Source: Algoriphagus sp. TR-M9
Lineage (GTDB): Bacteria > Bacteroidota > Bacteroidia > Cytophagales > Cyclobacteriaceae
DNA length: 64,000 nucleotides
Direction: 5' to 3'
Assembly (NCBI RefSeq): GCF_027594545.1
Contig: NZ_CP115160.1
Location: 3,716,501-3,780,500 of the forward strand
The position numbers were made by a program, and so were the translations under genes. This document shows positions 18,783-27,078 of the stretch, piece after piece. Every line of letters begins with the position of its first letter. Within the stretch, counting starts at the first letter, position 1. The notes below the pieces were generated by a model, which was not told where the DNA came from, did not search any database, and saw only the letters and a program-made list of their open reading frames with translations.

Positions 18783-19293
18783 ATGAACGAACTTTTAAAC
18801 GAGGAACAAGTACTTCAGCTAATCCACAAGATCCGCAATCAAAAAGTAATGTTAGATTCGGACCTGGCAGAGATGTATGGTGTCCCCACTAAACGACTCA
18901 ATGAACAAGTCAAAAGAAATTCTGATCGGTTTCCCGAGGATTTTATGTTTCAATTAGGTGAGGAGGAATGGAAAAAACTTGAAGTCGCATTTTGCGACCT
19001 CAAGATGGGGAGGCAGGAGAACTCCTCCTTATGTATTTACAGAACAGGGTGTGGCAATGTTATCTTCAGTATTGAATAGTCCTCAAGCGATACAAGTGAA
19101 TATATCGATCATGAGGATTTTTATAAAAATTCGGGAGTGGGCCATGAGCTATTCAGATTTGCAGGACAAAATCCAAGATCTGCAACAATCTGAATCTGAT
19201 CAAAATCAACACATTGCTAAAATCTACCAGATTATTGAGGAATTGCTAAAACCTACCCTAAGTGAAAGAAAATCAATTGGGTTTAAAAAGTAG
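18783..19293 (+). pseudogene. ORF6N domain protein, frameshifted
   Basis: ORF6N proteins are KilA-N-type, phage-associated DNA-binding proteins. The first frame (from ATG 18783) encodes the N-terminal half, [25 protein letters not shown] and FPEDFMFQL. The second frame picks up at [20 protein letters not shown] and continues through [22 protein letters not shown] to a C-terminal coiled coil. The switch maps to a run of six A at 18972-18977; with five A the frames join cleanly as [15 protein letters not shown]. It is therefore a one-base insertion pseudogene or a homopolymer sequencing error. It stands alone, divergent from clpB. No phage genes are nearby. Confidence 0.85.
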
Positions 19294-19295
19294 AA

Positions 19296-19320
19296 CCCTG
19301 CTTCCATTCTGAAAGCAGGG
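19296..19320. terminator. hairpin between converging ORF6N remnant and M19 dipeptidase
   Basis: CCCTGCTT and AAGCAGGG form a stem with a nine-base loop between converging genes. There is no perfect T run on either side, so termination is plausible but not certain. Confidence 0.5.
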
Positions 19321-19344
19321 GCCAACTGTATAGATCAATAGTAA

Positions 19345-20601
19345 TTAGGACTGACTCGCGGCATAATCTTCCACCGCCTTCCAAACTCTGAAAATATTCT
19401 TATAACAGATTTTCTCAATCTCTTCTTTGGTATAACCTCTTTTCAACAGCTCAGCGATCAGGTTGGGATACATGGACACATCTTTCAATCCTGTAGGCAA
19501 AGAGTCGCCCACCCCGTCAAAATCAGAGCCCAAACCCACATAATCTATCCCCACCAGATTTTTCACATAGTCAATATGATCTGCAACTCGTTGAACGGTC
19601 GGAAATGGATTATTCGCAGCGGTATATTCAGCGATATAAGCTTGCGCAGCGGAATCCCGTCTTGAAAGATTGTTTTCAGCCAAGTAGTTAACCAGGTGCT
19701 CACGTACTTTATTTGCTCCTGCTGCATAAGCCGAATCAATAAAAGTACCCCCAAAATTGATCATCATTACTCCACCGTTTTTGGCAAGAGCCTGTATCAA
19801 TTCATCATTCATATTTCTCTCAAAGCCGGGCGTAAAGGCTCTAACTGAGGAATGAGAAGCTATCGCAGGCACTTTGGTGACCTCCAGTGCATCCTTAAAA
19901 GTCTCATCAGACACGTGCGACACGTCCACCATAATCCCAACTCGGTTCATCTCCGCTACAACTTGCTCACCGTATTCACTAAGACCATTATATAGCCTTA
20001 CGGTGTCATAGCTACTGTCTCCGATCAAATTGGCTTTACCATGAGTCAATGTAATGTAACGGATTCCACGTCCGTGAAAATATTCCACATTGGAAATATC
20101 ATCCTCTAGTGCAGATCCATTTTCCATACCCATAGGTAGAGACACCTTGCCTTCGGCAAAATTCTTTTCTATATCAGCCGGACTGTAGGCCATGGCAAAC
20201 TTGTCCGGAAAAGTCTCTGCCAAGCGCTCCGTCATTAGGATCAAGGAATCTGCTAGAGCTTTAGACGAACCAGGCGTCTGCTGAAGCCCAGCAGGAATAT
20301 AGATAGACATAAAAGGCGCATCCAAACCGCCTTCCTTGGATCGAGGAAAATCAAAATTCCCATCTGGTGTACGTACCGAAACGTCCAAGACCTCCCGCTG
20401 TAAGGTAAAGCCGCCTACTTTCATCCGATACGGCAAATCCACATGCCCATCTACCATAATCGTATTTTGAGCGATTTCTGTAGCTACTTCCAGACGCTCT
20501 TCATCGGATAGTTGGGTGTAATCAATGACTTCAGTTTTTTCCTCAGGTGAGCAGGCAAATGCCAAACTGGCCACAAGTGCAAGGCTTAGGTATTTTCTCA
20601 T
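19345..20601 (-). CDS. M19 family membrane dipeptidase lipoprotein
   Basis: Zinc-dependent dipeptidase of the renal dipeptidase family, 418 residues. The N-terminus MRKYLSLALVASLAFAC is a lipoprotein signal with lipobox LAFAC, so the enzyme is anchored in the envelope. Visible family motifs are MVDGHVDLP (metal-binding HxD), MENGS (bridging Glu region), ITLTHGKANL, VDVSHVSD, ASHSS and GSDFDGVG near the C-terminus. It is expected to cleave dipeptides, possibly including cell-wall-derived ones. ATG 20601 is chosen because the longer reading to 20718 places 39 residues before the lipoprotein signal. Divergent from the beta-propeller lipoprotein at 20923. Confidence 0.9.
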   Translation of the reverse strand: MRKYLSLALVASLAFACSPEEKTEVIDYTQLSDEERLEVATEIAQNTIMVDGHVDLPYRMKVGGFTLQREVLDVSVRTPDGNFDFPRSKEGGLDAPFMSIYIPAGLQQTPGSSKALADSLILMTERLAETFPDKFAMAYSPADIEKNFAEGKVSLPMGMENGSALEDDISNVEYFHGRGIRYITLTHGKANLIGDSSYDTVRLYNGLSEYGEQVVAEMNRVGIMVDVSHVSDETFKDALEVTKVPAIASHSSVRAFTPGFERNMNDELIQALAKNGGVMMINFGGTFIDSAYAAGANKVREHLVNYLAENNLSRRDSAAQAYIAEYTAANNPFPTVQRVADHIDYVKNLVGIDYVGLGSDFDGVGDSLPTGLKDVSMYPNLIAELLKRGYTKEEIEKICYKNIFRVWKAVEDYAASQS

Positions 20602-20922
20602 AAGTTGGTGGTTTATATTTACCTCTAAGTTAACCGTATTTTCACAGAGCTCTTGAAATAATCCATTAATGGTAAAAATAGTGAGATGAATCCCAGACAC
20701 CCGAACATACAACCCCATGAAGTCGTATTTTTTACAAAAAACTAGCGCTACACTATGCTAATTTAACCTGCTCATGGGCTTTACTACAAAACAGTACCAG
20801 CTTACTCAATAATTTCAATAAAATTTAGACCTTTATATATCAAATATCTTTTCCACCTTGGCAAATCAGATTCTTAGGAAGGGATCCGGTATAATTTTAA
20901 ACCTAATCAAAAAAATAAAACC
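20602..20922. other. 321-base gap between divergent lipoprotein genes
   Basis: AT-rich sequence that must hold the promoters of the M19 dipeptidase (minus) and the propeller lipoprotein (plus). GGTATAATTTTAA near 20889 resembles a -10 box, but no clear Bacteroidota -33/-7 pair, repeat or small gene was recognised. Confidence 0.4.
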
Positions 20923-21807
20923 ATGAACAACCAATCTAAACTTTTGCTTTTAGGGATGTCGACCACCTTGCTTTTTGCACAGTGTGGCCCACAGAAAACC
21001 GAAGAAACCTCTACTGAAGAGGTGATCGTAGAGGAAATCAAAACGCCTACCTTAACCAAAATATGGGAGACTGACACCACACTTACCACCAATGAATCTG
21101 TACTTTATGATGCAGCTTCAGGAAAAATCTATGTTTCTAACATAGAAGGTGACCCTACCGGAAAAGACGGTAAAGGCTCTATATCTATCATTGACAAAGA
21201 GGGAAATATAGTTTCCCAAGACTGGGTGACAGGTCTAAATGCCCCCAAGGGCATGGGAATTGCCAACGGAAACCTCTATGTGACCGATATAGATGAACTG
21301 ATTGAAATCAACCTAGAATCGGCTGAAATCACCAATAAATACCCGGTAGAAGGCGGTGAATTTTTAAATGACCTGGCCACTTATGAGGGAAAGGTGTATT
21401 TCACGGATATGAATACCGGCAAAGTTCACCTTCTAGAGGGAGGATCACTTTCTACCATTTCCGAAGGAAATGAAAGCATCAATGGCATAGCCGTAGCAGA
21501 GGACGGGATGCTTTACAGCCTGGACAAAACAGGGCTGAAAATGTTACACGCAGACGGCAGCTCCATGAATATGAATGAAACGGTCACCGGTGGTGATGGT
21601 CTGGTGATTTTAGGTGACGGTAAATTCGTAGCTTCTAGATGGGCGGGCGAGATCTATTTTGTAGACAAGGACGGCGAAACCCTACTTTTGGACACAAAAG
21701 ATGCTGAATCCAACACTGCCGATATAGGATTTATTCCAGAAGAAAACATTGTGCTGGTCCCTACTTTCTTCAAAAACAAAGTAGTAGCCTACAAGCTGGA
21801 CTATTGA
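20923..21807 (+). CDS. SMP-30/NHL-like beta-propeller lipoprotein
   Basis: Lipoprotein of 294 residues: signal peptide MNNQSKLLLLGMSTTLLFAQC with a cysteine for lipidation, a low-complexity acidic linker (KTEETSTEEVIVEEIK), then six propeller-like repeats with recurring GNLYVTDID, GKVYFTDMNTGKVHLLEGG and GDGKFVASRWAGEIYFV. The fold resembles SMP-30/gluconolactonase or NHL propellers, which bind sugars, lactones or metal ions, but the catalytic metal ligands cannot be confirmed by eye. A strong terminator follows, so it is monocistronic. Confidence 0.75.
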   Translation: MNNQSKLLLLGMSTTLLFAQCGPQKTEETSTEEVIVEEIKTPTLTKIWETDTTLTTNESVLYDAASGKIYVSNIEGDPTGKDGKGSISIIDKEGNIVSQDWVTGLNAPKGMGIANGNLYVTDIDELIEINLESAEITNKYPVEGGEFLNDLATYEGKVYFTDMNTGKVHLLEGGSLSTISEGNESINGIAVAEDGMLYSLDKTGLKMLHADGSSMNMNETVTGGDGLVILGDGKFVASRWAGEIYFVDKDGETLLLDTKDAESNTADIGFIPEENIVLVPTFFKNKVVAYKLDY

Positions 21808-21827
21808 GCTGAAGTTGAAAAACAGTA

Positions 21828-21855
21828 AAAAAGCCTCCTCGTGAGGCTTTTTTAG
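21828..21855 (+). terminator. rho-independent terminator
   Basis: AAGCCTC and GAGGCTT pair around CTCGT, with A before and T after, 24 bases beyond the propeller gene stop. Confidence 0.85.
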
Positions 21856-21971
21856 TATATTGAACCTAGTGCAGTAATTTTACCTTATATAAGTAACTCA
21901 TCAATTGGAGCCTTCAGAAGAGGTCAATCTTTGATAAGCAATACTTTAGCAGAGACAAAGCACTATAGATT

Positions 21972-22004
21972 CAATGAAATGATGGCAAACAGTTGCTTTC
22001 ATTG
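21972..22004. other. imperfect inverted repeat upstream of the desaturase
   Basis: CAATGAAA (21972-21979) faces TTTCATTG (21997-22004), with inner GCAA/TTGC arms, in the 303-base gap before the desaturase gene. It could be a regulator-binding site or hairpin. Nothing else is recognised in this gap apart from the terminator and a GC-rich CCGG...CCGG hairpin close to the start codon. Confidence 0.4.
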
Positions 22005-22110
22005 AGGATTGGTAGAAATTTCCTATCGCATATTCGTCCAATTGTGAGTAAATTTGTCCTAAATCCAAACGCCCCGGAATACGTTTAATCAACCGGGACT
22101 AAATTTATCC

Positions 22111-23112
22111 ATGATGAAATCAGGAGAAATAAATTACGAATTAGAAAAAAATATCGAGGTCATCTCTCAACTGGATGAACTGGTAGGTGAAGCTGTAGAT
22201 AATATATTGGTAGATCCAGATGATTGCTGGCAGCCTTCAGATTTCCTACCGGATTTTTCAGACCCTGAGGTCTTTGATGAAGTCAAGATGCTACAGAAGA
22301 GATCGGAAGGTATCCCAGACACCGTTTTGACCTCACTAGTAGGAAATATGATTACCGAGGAAGCACTTCCTAGTTATCAGACCTACTTTAACTTGCTAGA
22401 AGGCATCAATCCTGAGCGAAATTTGCTTTCCCCTTCCGGCTGGGTAAGATGGTCCAAATCTTGGACCGCAGAGGAAAACCGTCACGGAGACCTGCTGAAC
22501 AAATACCTATACATGACAGGGCGAGTAGATATGAACGCCGTAGAACGCACCATTCATAGATTGCTTACCAATGGCTTTGATCCAAACTCAGGAGGAGATC
22601 CTTATCAGGCGATTGTCTATACCTCCTTTCAGGAAAGAGCCACCAAAGTCTCCCATGTGAATACGGGTAAATTGGCAGACAAAGCAGGCGACACTGTACT
22701 GGGTAAAATTTGTAAGCAAATAGCAGGAGATGAAGCCAGACACGAAAAGGCTTATAAAAGCTTTATGTCGGCTATTTTTGACATAGATCCGAGCGGAGCC
22801 ATTCTTGCATTTGAAAAACTGATGAGAAAACAGATCGTGATGCCAGCAGTGCTGATGGGAGAAGGAGGGTCAAACCCTTCCCTATTTACGGAATTCTCAG
22901 CTATTACTCAGAAAGTCGGAATATACACCGGCTGGGATTATGCCAGAATCATCGATCACCTAGTGAAGCTTTGGAAAGTCGAACATCGCACCGGACTCAC
23001 GGATGTAGCTGCAAAAGCGCAGGACTACCTCGTTAACCTTTCCGACAGATACATGCGATTAGCTGATCGGATGAAAGCGCCAGAAGAAGTAAAACTTGCC
23101 TGGCTGAAATAA
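22111..23112 (+). CDS. acyl-ACP desaturase (ferritin-like di-iron, FA_desaturase_2)
   Basis: Soluble di-iron fatty acid desaturase of 333 residues, homologous to stearoyl-ACP 9-desaturase. The two iron-binding motifs are visible: EENRHG (about residue 126) and DEARHE (about 210), each in a ferritin-like helix, with further Glu ligands in LVGNMITEEALPSYQ and SFQERAT. It introduces a double bond into acyl-ACP using oxygen and reduced ferredoxin, adjusting membrane fluidity. ATG 22111 is followed at once by a second ATG, so either could start. Monocistronic, with a strong terminator 15 bases downstream. Confidence 0.9.
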   Translation: MMKSGEINYELEKNIEVISQLDELVGEAVDNILVDPDDCWQPSDFLPDFSDPEVFDEVKMLQKRSEGIPDTVLTSLVGNMITEEALPSYQTYFNLLEGINPERNLLSPSGWVRWSKSWTAEENRHGDLLNKYLYMTGRVDMNAVERTIHRLLTNGFDPNSGGDPYQAIVYTSFQERATKVSHVNTGKLADKAGDTVLGKICKQIAGDEARHEKAYKSFMSAIFDIDPSGAILAFEKLMRKQIVMPAVLMGEGGSNPSLFTEFSAITQKVGIYTGWDYARIIDHLVKLWKVEHRTGLTDVAAKAQDYLVNLSDRYMRLADRMKAPEEVKLAWLK

Positions 23113-23127
23113 AACCAAAAACCACTG

Positions 23128-23157
23128 AAATCCTTTCCATTGCGGAAAGGATTTTTT
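23128..23157 (+). terminator. rho-independent terminator after desaturase
   Basis: AAATCCTTTCC pairs with GGAAAGGATTT around ATTGC, followed by a T run. Confidence 0.9.
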
Positions 23158-23168
23158 GTTTTTAGCCA

Positions 23169-23348
23169 TTCTGCTGGTAAATAGGCCAAAGCAATATGGG
23201 GCATGATAAACTTGAGAATTGAGGCCACTATGGCCTGCCTACCGGCAAAAATAGGTCTTTGCTCACTTGTACTGAGCGAAGTGGTAGTATCGGTTTTCTG
23301 ACCAGTTGAGCAAAGAGATATTCCTTACTGGCATCATTTCGGATATCC
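23169..23348. repeat. dispersed non-coding repeat, copy A
   Basis: About 180 bases that align over their whole length, in opposite orientation, with 52451-52629. Shared blocks include AAAGCAATAT, AGAATTGAGGCCACT, TCACTTGTACT, GTAGTATCGG and CTGGCATCATT. Copy A ends with ACTGGCATCATTTCGGAT, the same end that forms a terminal inverted repeat in copy B. This copy lacks the second end, so it looks like a truncated MITE-like element. It fills most of the gap between the desaturase terminator and the pirin gene. Confidence 0.75.
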
Positions 23349-23456
23349 ATGTTCGCTTTTCACCATCCCAAAACAGCCAATTAAAATTTCGATTCAACAA
23401 ATGGAATTATTTAGAGGCAAAAACAATTACATGTATATACATTAATTACAGCAACT

Positions 23457-24311
23457 ATGAATAATATCAAGAAAATCCACAAGGCGGAATTCAGGCCTAT
23501 CGCAGATCTAGTGACCTATAGCCCCATGCCCACGCAAAGCTTGAACCACTTGGACCCATTTCTTTTTCTCAACCACCACGGGCATCAAATCTACCCTAGC
23601 AATAACCAAGGATTGCCTTTTGGCCCACACCCGCACCGGGGAATGGAGACTGTAACTTTCATCCTGGAGGGAGATATTACCCACATGGATTCATCTGGGC
23701 ACCAATCAGTGATAGGACCGGGCGGTGTACAATACATGACTGCGGGAAGCGGTTTGATCCATGCAGAAGTAAGCAGCGAAGAATTCAAGAAAAAGGGAGG
23801 TGAACTGGAGCTTCTCCAACTTTGGCTAAATCTACCTGCTGATAAGAAAATGATGGAGCCAAATTACATAGGTCTTCAAAAAGATCAGATTCCAACCTTC
23901 ACGCTAAATCAGCGTAAGACAAAGGTACAGCAGCTTTTTGGAGAATGGAATGGAGCTAAAGGGGCATTCGACGGCAATTTCCCCCTAACCATGAGTACCA
24001 TTCATATGGAAAATGGCTCAAGGTTTGAAAAGTCAATCCCGGCAGGGGAGCAGATTTTCTTCTATGTAGTAAGAGGTGAACTGGAAGTCAATGGAACAGA
24101 GGTTCCTTTCCGACATCTCGTGGAGTTCGAAAAAAACACAGCTACCATCAATGTAGAAGCCACCGAGGACACCATACTAATATTGGGTCATGCAGCACCC
24201 TTCCACGAGCCCATCGTAGCTCAGGGACCTTTCGTCATGAACAGCCAAGAGCAGATTCAAGAAGCTTATGCGGATTATAGATCTGGTAAATTCGGATCTT
24301 GGACGCATTGA
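23457..24311 (+). CDS. pirin family protein
   Basis: Bicupin pirin of 284 residues. The N-terminal cupin has the iron-binding motif HPHRGMETVTFILEGDITHMDS and the following GPGGVQYMTAGSGLIHAE; the C-terminal cupin domain is present and the length matches the family. Some pirins are quercetin 2,3-dioxygenases or redox-sensitive regulators; which role applies here cannot be told. ATG 23457 is the only good start. The gene ends immediately before the convergent Rossmann-like gene at 24312, so the two share an intergenic boundary of zero bases and may overlap at the 3' untranslated level. Confidence 0.92.
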   Translation: MNNIKKIHKAEFRPIADLVTYSPMPTQSLNHLDPFLFLNHHGHQIYPSNNQGLPFGPHPHRGMETVTFILEGDITHMDSSGHQSVIGPGGVQYMTAGSGLIHAEVSSEEFKKKGGELELLQLWLNLPADKKMMEPNYIGLQKDQIPTFTLNQRKTKVQQLFGEWNGAKGAFDGNFPLTMSTIHMENGSRFEKSIPAGEQIFFYVVRGELEVNGTEVPFRHLVEFEKNTATINVEATEDTILILGHAAPFHEPIVAQGPFVMNSQEQIQEAYADYRSGKFGSWTH

Positions 24312-25085
24312 TTAGCTGTCTATTATATCCTGGGAGATCAAGCGGTAAATTTCAGCAATGTTTTCATTATAGCTCAAAAACCGATGATGGTCTTCCAGGG
24401 TTTCATAGTCTTCACGTATGGCAGGCCCGGTTTGAGCAGCTTTAGCGCCCATTTGGAGACTTTTAGAAATGGTCTCAATGATCAAAGGCTTAAGCATTTC
24501 AAAATCCAACCCTTGCCTATGCATCACCTCTTCAGCTATTCTGATCATATGATTGGAGAAGTTGCTGGCAAAAACAGCAGCAATATGCATGGCTTTTCTA
24601 TCCTTGGAGCGGACCGTATAAGTTAACGGTGAGAGACTTTTGGCCAGTTTTCTTAACTTTTGTAAAGTCTCCTCATCGTCTGACTCCAGTAAAAACGGGA
24701 CTTCGTCAAACTCTATTTTTCTGCCTTTTGTAAAGGATTGCAAAGGATAAAAGATACCTGTGTAACTAGCCGAGCTATAGTTGAGCATGTCCAATCCCAC
24801 CGATCCTGAAGTATGTACCAGAATAGAATCCTCAGGCAAAATGATCTCGTCAGCTACATCCATAATAGCTGCATCTTTTACAGCCAAAATAAAAATTTCA
24901 GCCTCGCTGCCTGAAAAGTCCAAGTCATCTTTGGGTTCACCAGCGTAAACCCGATTAGTGATTTGCTCTGCTGATTTAATAGTTCTAGCAAAAACTTCTG
25001 TAATGACATGACCAGCATCTTCTAAGGCCGGCGCCAAATGCCAGGCGACATTTCCGGCACCAATAAGGGCAATTTTAAACTTCAT
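24312..25085 (-). CDS. Rossmann-like and DUF2520 domain protein
   Basis: Cytoplasmic NADP-binding protein of 257 residues. The N-terminus FKIALIGAGNVAWHLAPALEDAGH is a Rossmann dinucleotide-binding motif as in F420-dependent NADP reductase-like proteins; LVHTSGSVGLDML and GIFYPLQSFTKGR follow, and the C-terminal helical DUF2520 domain (HIAAVFASNFSNHMIRIAEEVM) completes the usual architecture. It resembles ketopantoate- or pyrroline-5-carboxylate-reductase-type dehydrogenases, but the substrate is unknown. It lies downstream of lpd on the same strand, separated by a terminator, so it is probably transcribed on its own. Confidence 0.85.
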   Translation of the reverse strand: MKFKIALIGAGNVAWHLAPALEDAGHVITEVFARTIKSAEQITNRVYAGEPKDDLDFSGSEAEIFILAVKDAAIMDVADEIILPEDSILVHTSGSVGLDMLNYSSASYTGIFYPLQSFTKGRKIEFDEVPFLLESDDEETLQKLRKLAKSLSPLTYTVRSKDRKAMHIAAVFASNFSNHMIRIAEEVMHRQGLDFEMLKPLIIETISKSLQMGAKAAQTGPAIREDYETLEDHHRFLSYNENIAEIYRLISQDIIDS

Positions 25086-25113
25086 ACACTAATTAAACCA
25101 AAAATTCGACCAA

Positions 25114-25146
25114 AGAAAAAGCCATCCGAATCTCTCCGAATGGCTA
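25114..25146 (-). terminator. rho-independent terminator after lpd
   Basis: Read on the minus strand, AGCCATTCGG and the partner around TCGGATGGCT form an imperfect stem followed by five T; it lies just after the lpd stop codon. Confidence 0.65.
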
Positions 25147-25170
25147 TAATCAGCAAGGGTACTAATTTTA

Positions 25171-26568
25171 CTATATATGCAGTGCTCTGTTGTCGGTAGC
25201 CGCCAAACAAGCTTCCTTGAAAGCCTCTGTGTAAGTCGGGTGCGCATGAGACATCCTAGCAATATCTTCAGCAGATGCGCGGTACTCCATCGCTACAACT
25301 GCTTCAGCAATCATATCAGCCGTTCTAGGACCAATCATGTGCACACCTAGAATTTCGTCGGTCTCAGCATCTGCCAGGACTTTCACCAAACCATCTGTAT
25401 CCATGGATGCTCTCGCACGGCCAGAAGCCATGAACGGGAATTTACCAGCTTTATATTTGATGCCTTTTTCCTTCAATTGCTCCTCGGTATAACCTACCGC
25501 TGCCACTTCTGGCCAAGTATAAACCACACCCGGAATCAGGTTGTAATTGATATGTGGTTTTTGTCCCAAAATAGTCTCGGCGACAAACACACCTTCTTCT
25601 TCAGCCTTGTGAGCTAGCATTGCGCCTTTTACCACATCACCGATTGCATAGATATTCGGAACGTTGGTCTGCAAGTGATCATTTACTTCCACCTGTCCTC
25701 TGTCGGTCAGTTTTACTCCTGCAGCCTCTGCATTCAGCCCCTCGGTGTAAGGTCTTCTACCGATAGAAACCAGCACATAATCGCCTTTTACTTCTACCGT
25801 TTCGCCTTTTGGATTTTCTGCTTTTACAGTTACTTCTTTGCCTTTGCTTTCTACAGCAGTCACTTTATGCTTCAAGAAAAACTCGAAACCGATTTTCTTC
25901 AAAGACTTCTGAAGTTCTTTTCCCATGGTACGATCCATGGTAGGAATCAATGAATCCATGAATTCGATCACAGAAACCTTTGCCCCCATTCTGGCATACA
26001 CAGAGCCCAGTTCCAATCCGATCACACCACCTCCGATGACCACCAGATGTTTAGGGATTTCTTTCAGGTTCAATGCTTCTGTAGAAGTAATCACACGATC
26101 TTTGTCCAGCTTGATGAATGGCAAGGAGGATGGTTTTGAACCTGTAGCGATGATAATATTTTTGCCTTGAATGTCTGAAGAGGACCCATCATCTTTGGTC
26201 ACCTTTACAGTTGTCTTATCCACGAATGAACCAACACCTTGATGAACATCGATTTTGTTCTTTTTCATCAGGTAATTAATACCATCCGTGTTTTGCTTTA
26301 CCACATCATCTTTACGGCTGATCATCTGCTTGAGATCTACTTTCAGATTGCTCAGGTTTATACCGTGGGTTTTAAAAGTATGGGCAGCATTGTGGTAGTG
26401 CTCTGAGGAGTCTAACAATGCTTTGGATGGAATACAGCCTACATTCAGGCAAGTTCCTCCTAGCGTTGGGTATTTTTCAACAATGGCGGTTTTCAGCCCA
26501 AGTTGCGCGCAGCGAATCGCTGCAACATATCCACCCGGACCAGAACCTATAACTATTACGTCGTACAT
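25171..26568 (-). CDS. lpdA: dihydrolipoyl dehydrogenase (E3)
   Basis: Flavoprotein of 465 residues that reoxidises lipoamide in 2-oxoacid dehydrogenase complexes. It shows the FAD motif VIVIGSGPGGYVAAIRCAQ, redox disulfide GGTCLNVGCIPSKALL, NAD motif VVIGGGVIGLELGSVY, second FAD motif NIYAIGDVVKG, and catalytic HAHPTYTEAFKEA at the C-terminus. ATG 26568 is chosen; the longer reading to 26607 runs into a repeat. It follows sucA and sucB on the same strand, consistent with serving 2-oxoglutarate dehydrogenase, though a decayed cassette now separates it from sucB. Confidence 0.95.
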   Translation of the reverse strand: MYDVIVIGSGPGGYVAAIRCAQLGLKTAIVEKYPTLGGTCLNVGCIPSKALLDSSEHYHNAAHTFKTHGINLSNLKVDLKQMISRKDDVVKQNTDGINYLMKKNKIDVHQGVGSFVDKTTVKVTKDDGSSSDIQGKNIIIATGSKPSSLPFIKLDKDRVITSTEALNLKEIPKHLVVIGGGVIGLELGSVYARMGAKVSVIEFMDSLIPTMDRTMGKELQKSLKKIGFEFFLKHKVTAVESKGKEVTVKAENPKGETVEVKGDYVLVSIGRRPYTEGLNAEAAGVKLTDRGQVEVNDHLQTNVPNIYAIGDVVKGAMLAHKAEEEGVFVAETILGQKPHINYNLIPGVVYTWPEVAAVGYTEEQLKEKGIKYKAGKFPFMASGRARASMDTDGLVKVLADAETDEILGVHMIGPRTADMIAEAVVAMEYRASAEDIARMSHAHPTYTEAFKEACLAATDNRALHI

Positions 26569-26578
26569 TTTTTTGTCT

Positions 26579-27073
26579 TTGTACCAGGTACTAAGTACAA
26601 AGTACAAAGCAGCCTGAAGTTAAACATTTAGACTTTTCTTAAGCTTAGCTATCATATTCTGAATATGCTCAAGCTGTAATTCTACTTTATGATATTCTTC
26701 CTTCGAAATAAAATTCAGTCGATTAGAAATAATCAACTGAGTGTCCAATTCAAAAGAAGATCCTTGGGCTATTCCCAAGAAATTATTGAACTCTTTATTC
26801 GTATTCCTTCCAGCTCCTTCAGCAATATTAGAAGGGATTGAAACAACACTTCTATTGATCTGGCTTATCAAACCCTACCGTTCTTCTTTCGGTAATTTTT
26901 CTGTGATCTGATAAACCTCCACCGCCAAATCAATGGCCTTTTGCCAAACAAGTAATTCTTTGTAACGATTCATATCAATGTGTTTTAGATTAAATTTTTC
27001 TATTCAATTTAACCCAAAACCACATGATTACCTATTTGCCAATACTTTGTACTTGGTACATTTTACCTTGTAC
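26579..27073. repeat. GTAC-rich inverted repeats bracketing the four-helix-bundle cassette
   Basis: 26579-26610 carries GTACC, GTAC, AAGTACAAAG repeats; 27045-27073 carries CTTTGTACTTGGTAC and CCTTGTAC, which in reverse complement reads GTACCAAGTACAAAG. The two boundaries are therefore inverted copies of one motif, enclosing only the broken four-helix-bundle gene and sitting exactly between the coding ends of sucB and lpd. This is what an inserted cassette would look like. Confidence 0.6.
26620..26973 (-). pseudogene. four-helix bundle protein (23S rRNA IVP-like), interrupted by an amber codon
   Basis: From ATG 26973 the frame reads MNRYKELLVWQKAIDLAVEV, QITEKLPKEER, then a TAG, then GLISQINRSVVSIPSNIAEGAGRN and on to the stop at 26620, all in one frame. 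Other members of this family read ...ERYGL here, so a Tyr codon has become TAG by one substitution. The total span of 117 residues is the usual family length, so only this change disables the gene (barring readthrough). Four-helix bundle proteins of this type are found in 23S rRNA intervening sequences and as stand-alone chromosomal cassettes; function is poorly known. Inverted GTAC-rich repeats flank it. Confidence 0.85.
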
Positions 27074-27078
27074 AACAG

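Noticed and set aside
23025..23228. 67-codon minus-strand frame (ASILKF...) in the repeat copy A
   Set aside because: It runs antisense through the terminator and into the desaturase gene, so it is treated as repeat sequence and not as a gene, although the other copy has a related frame.
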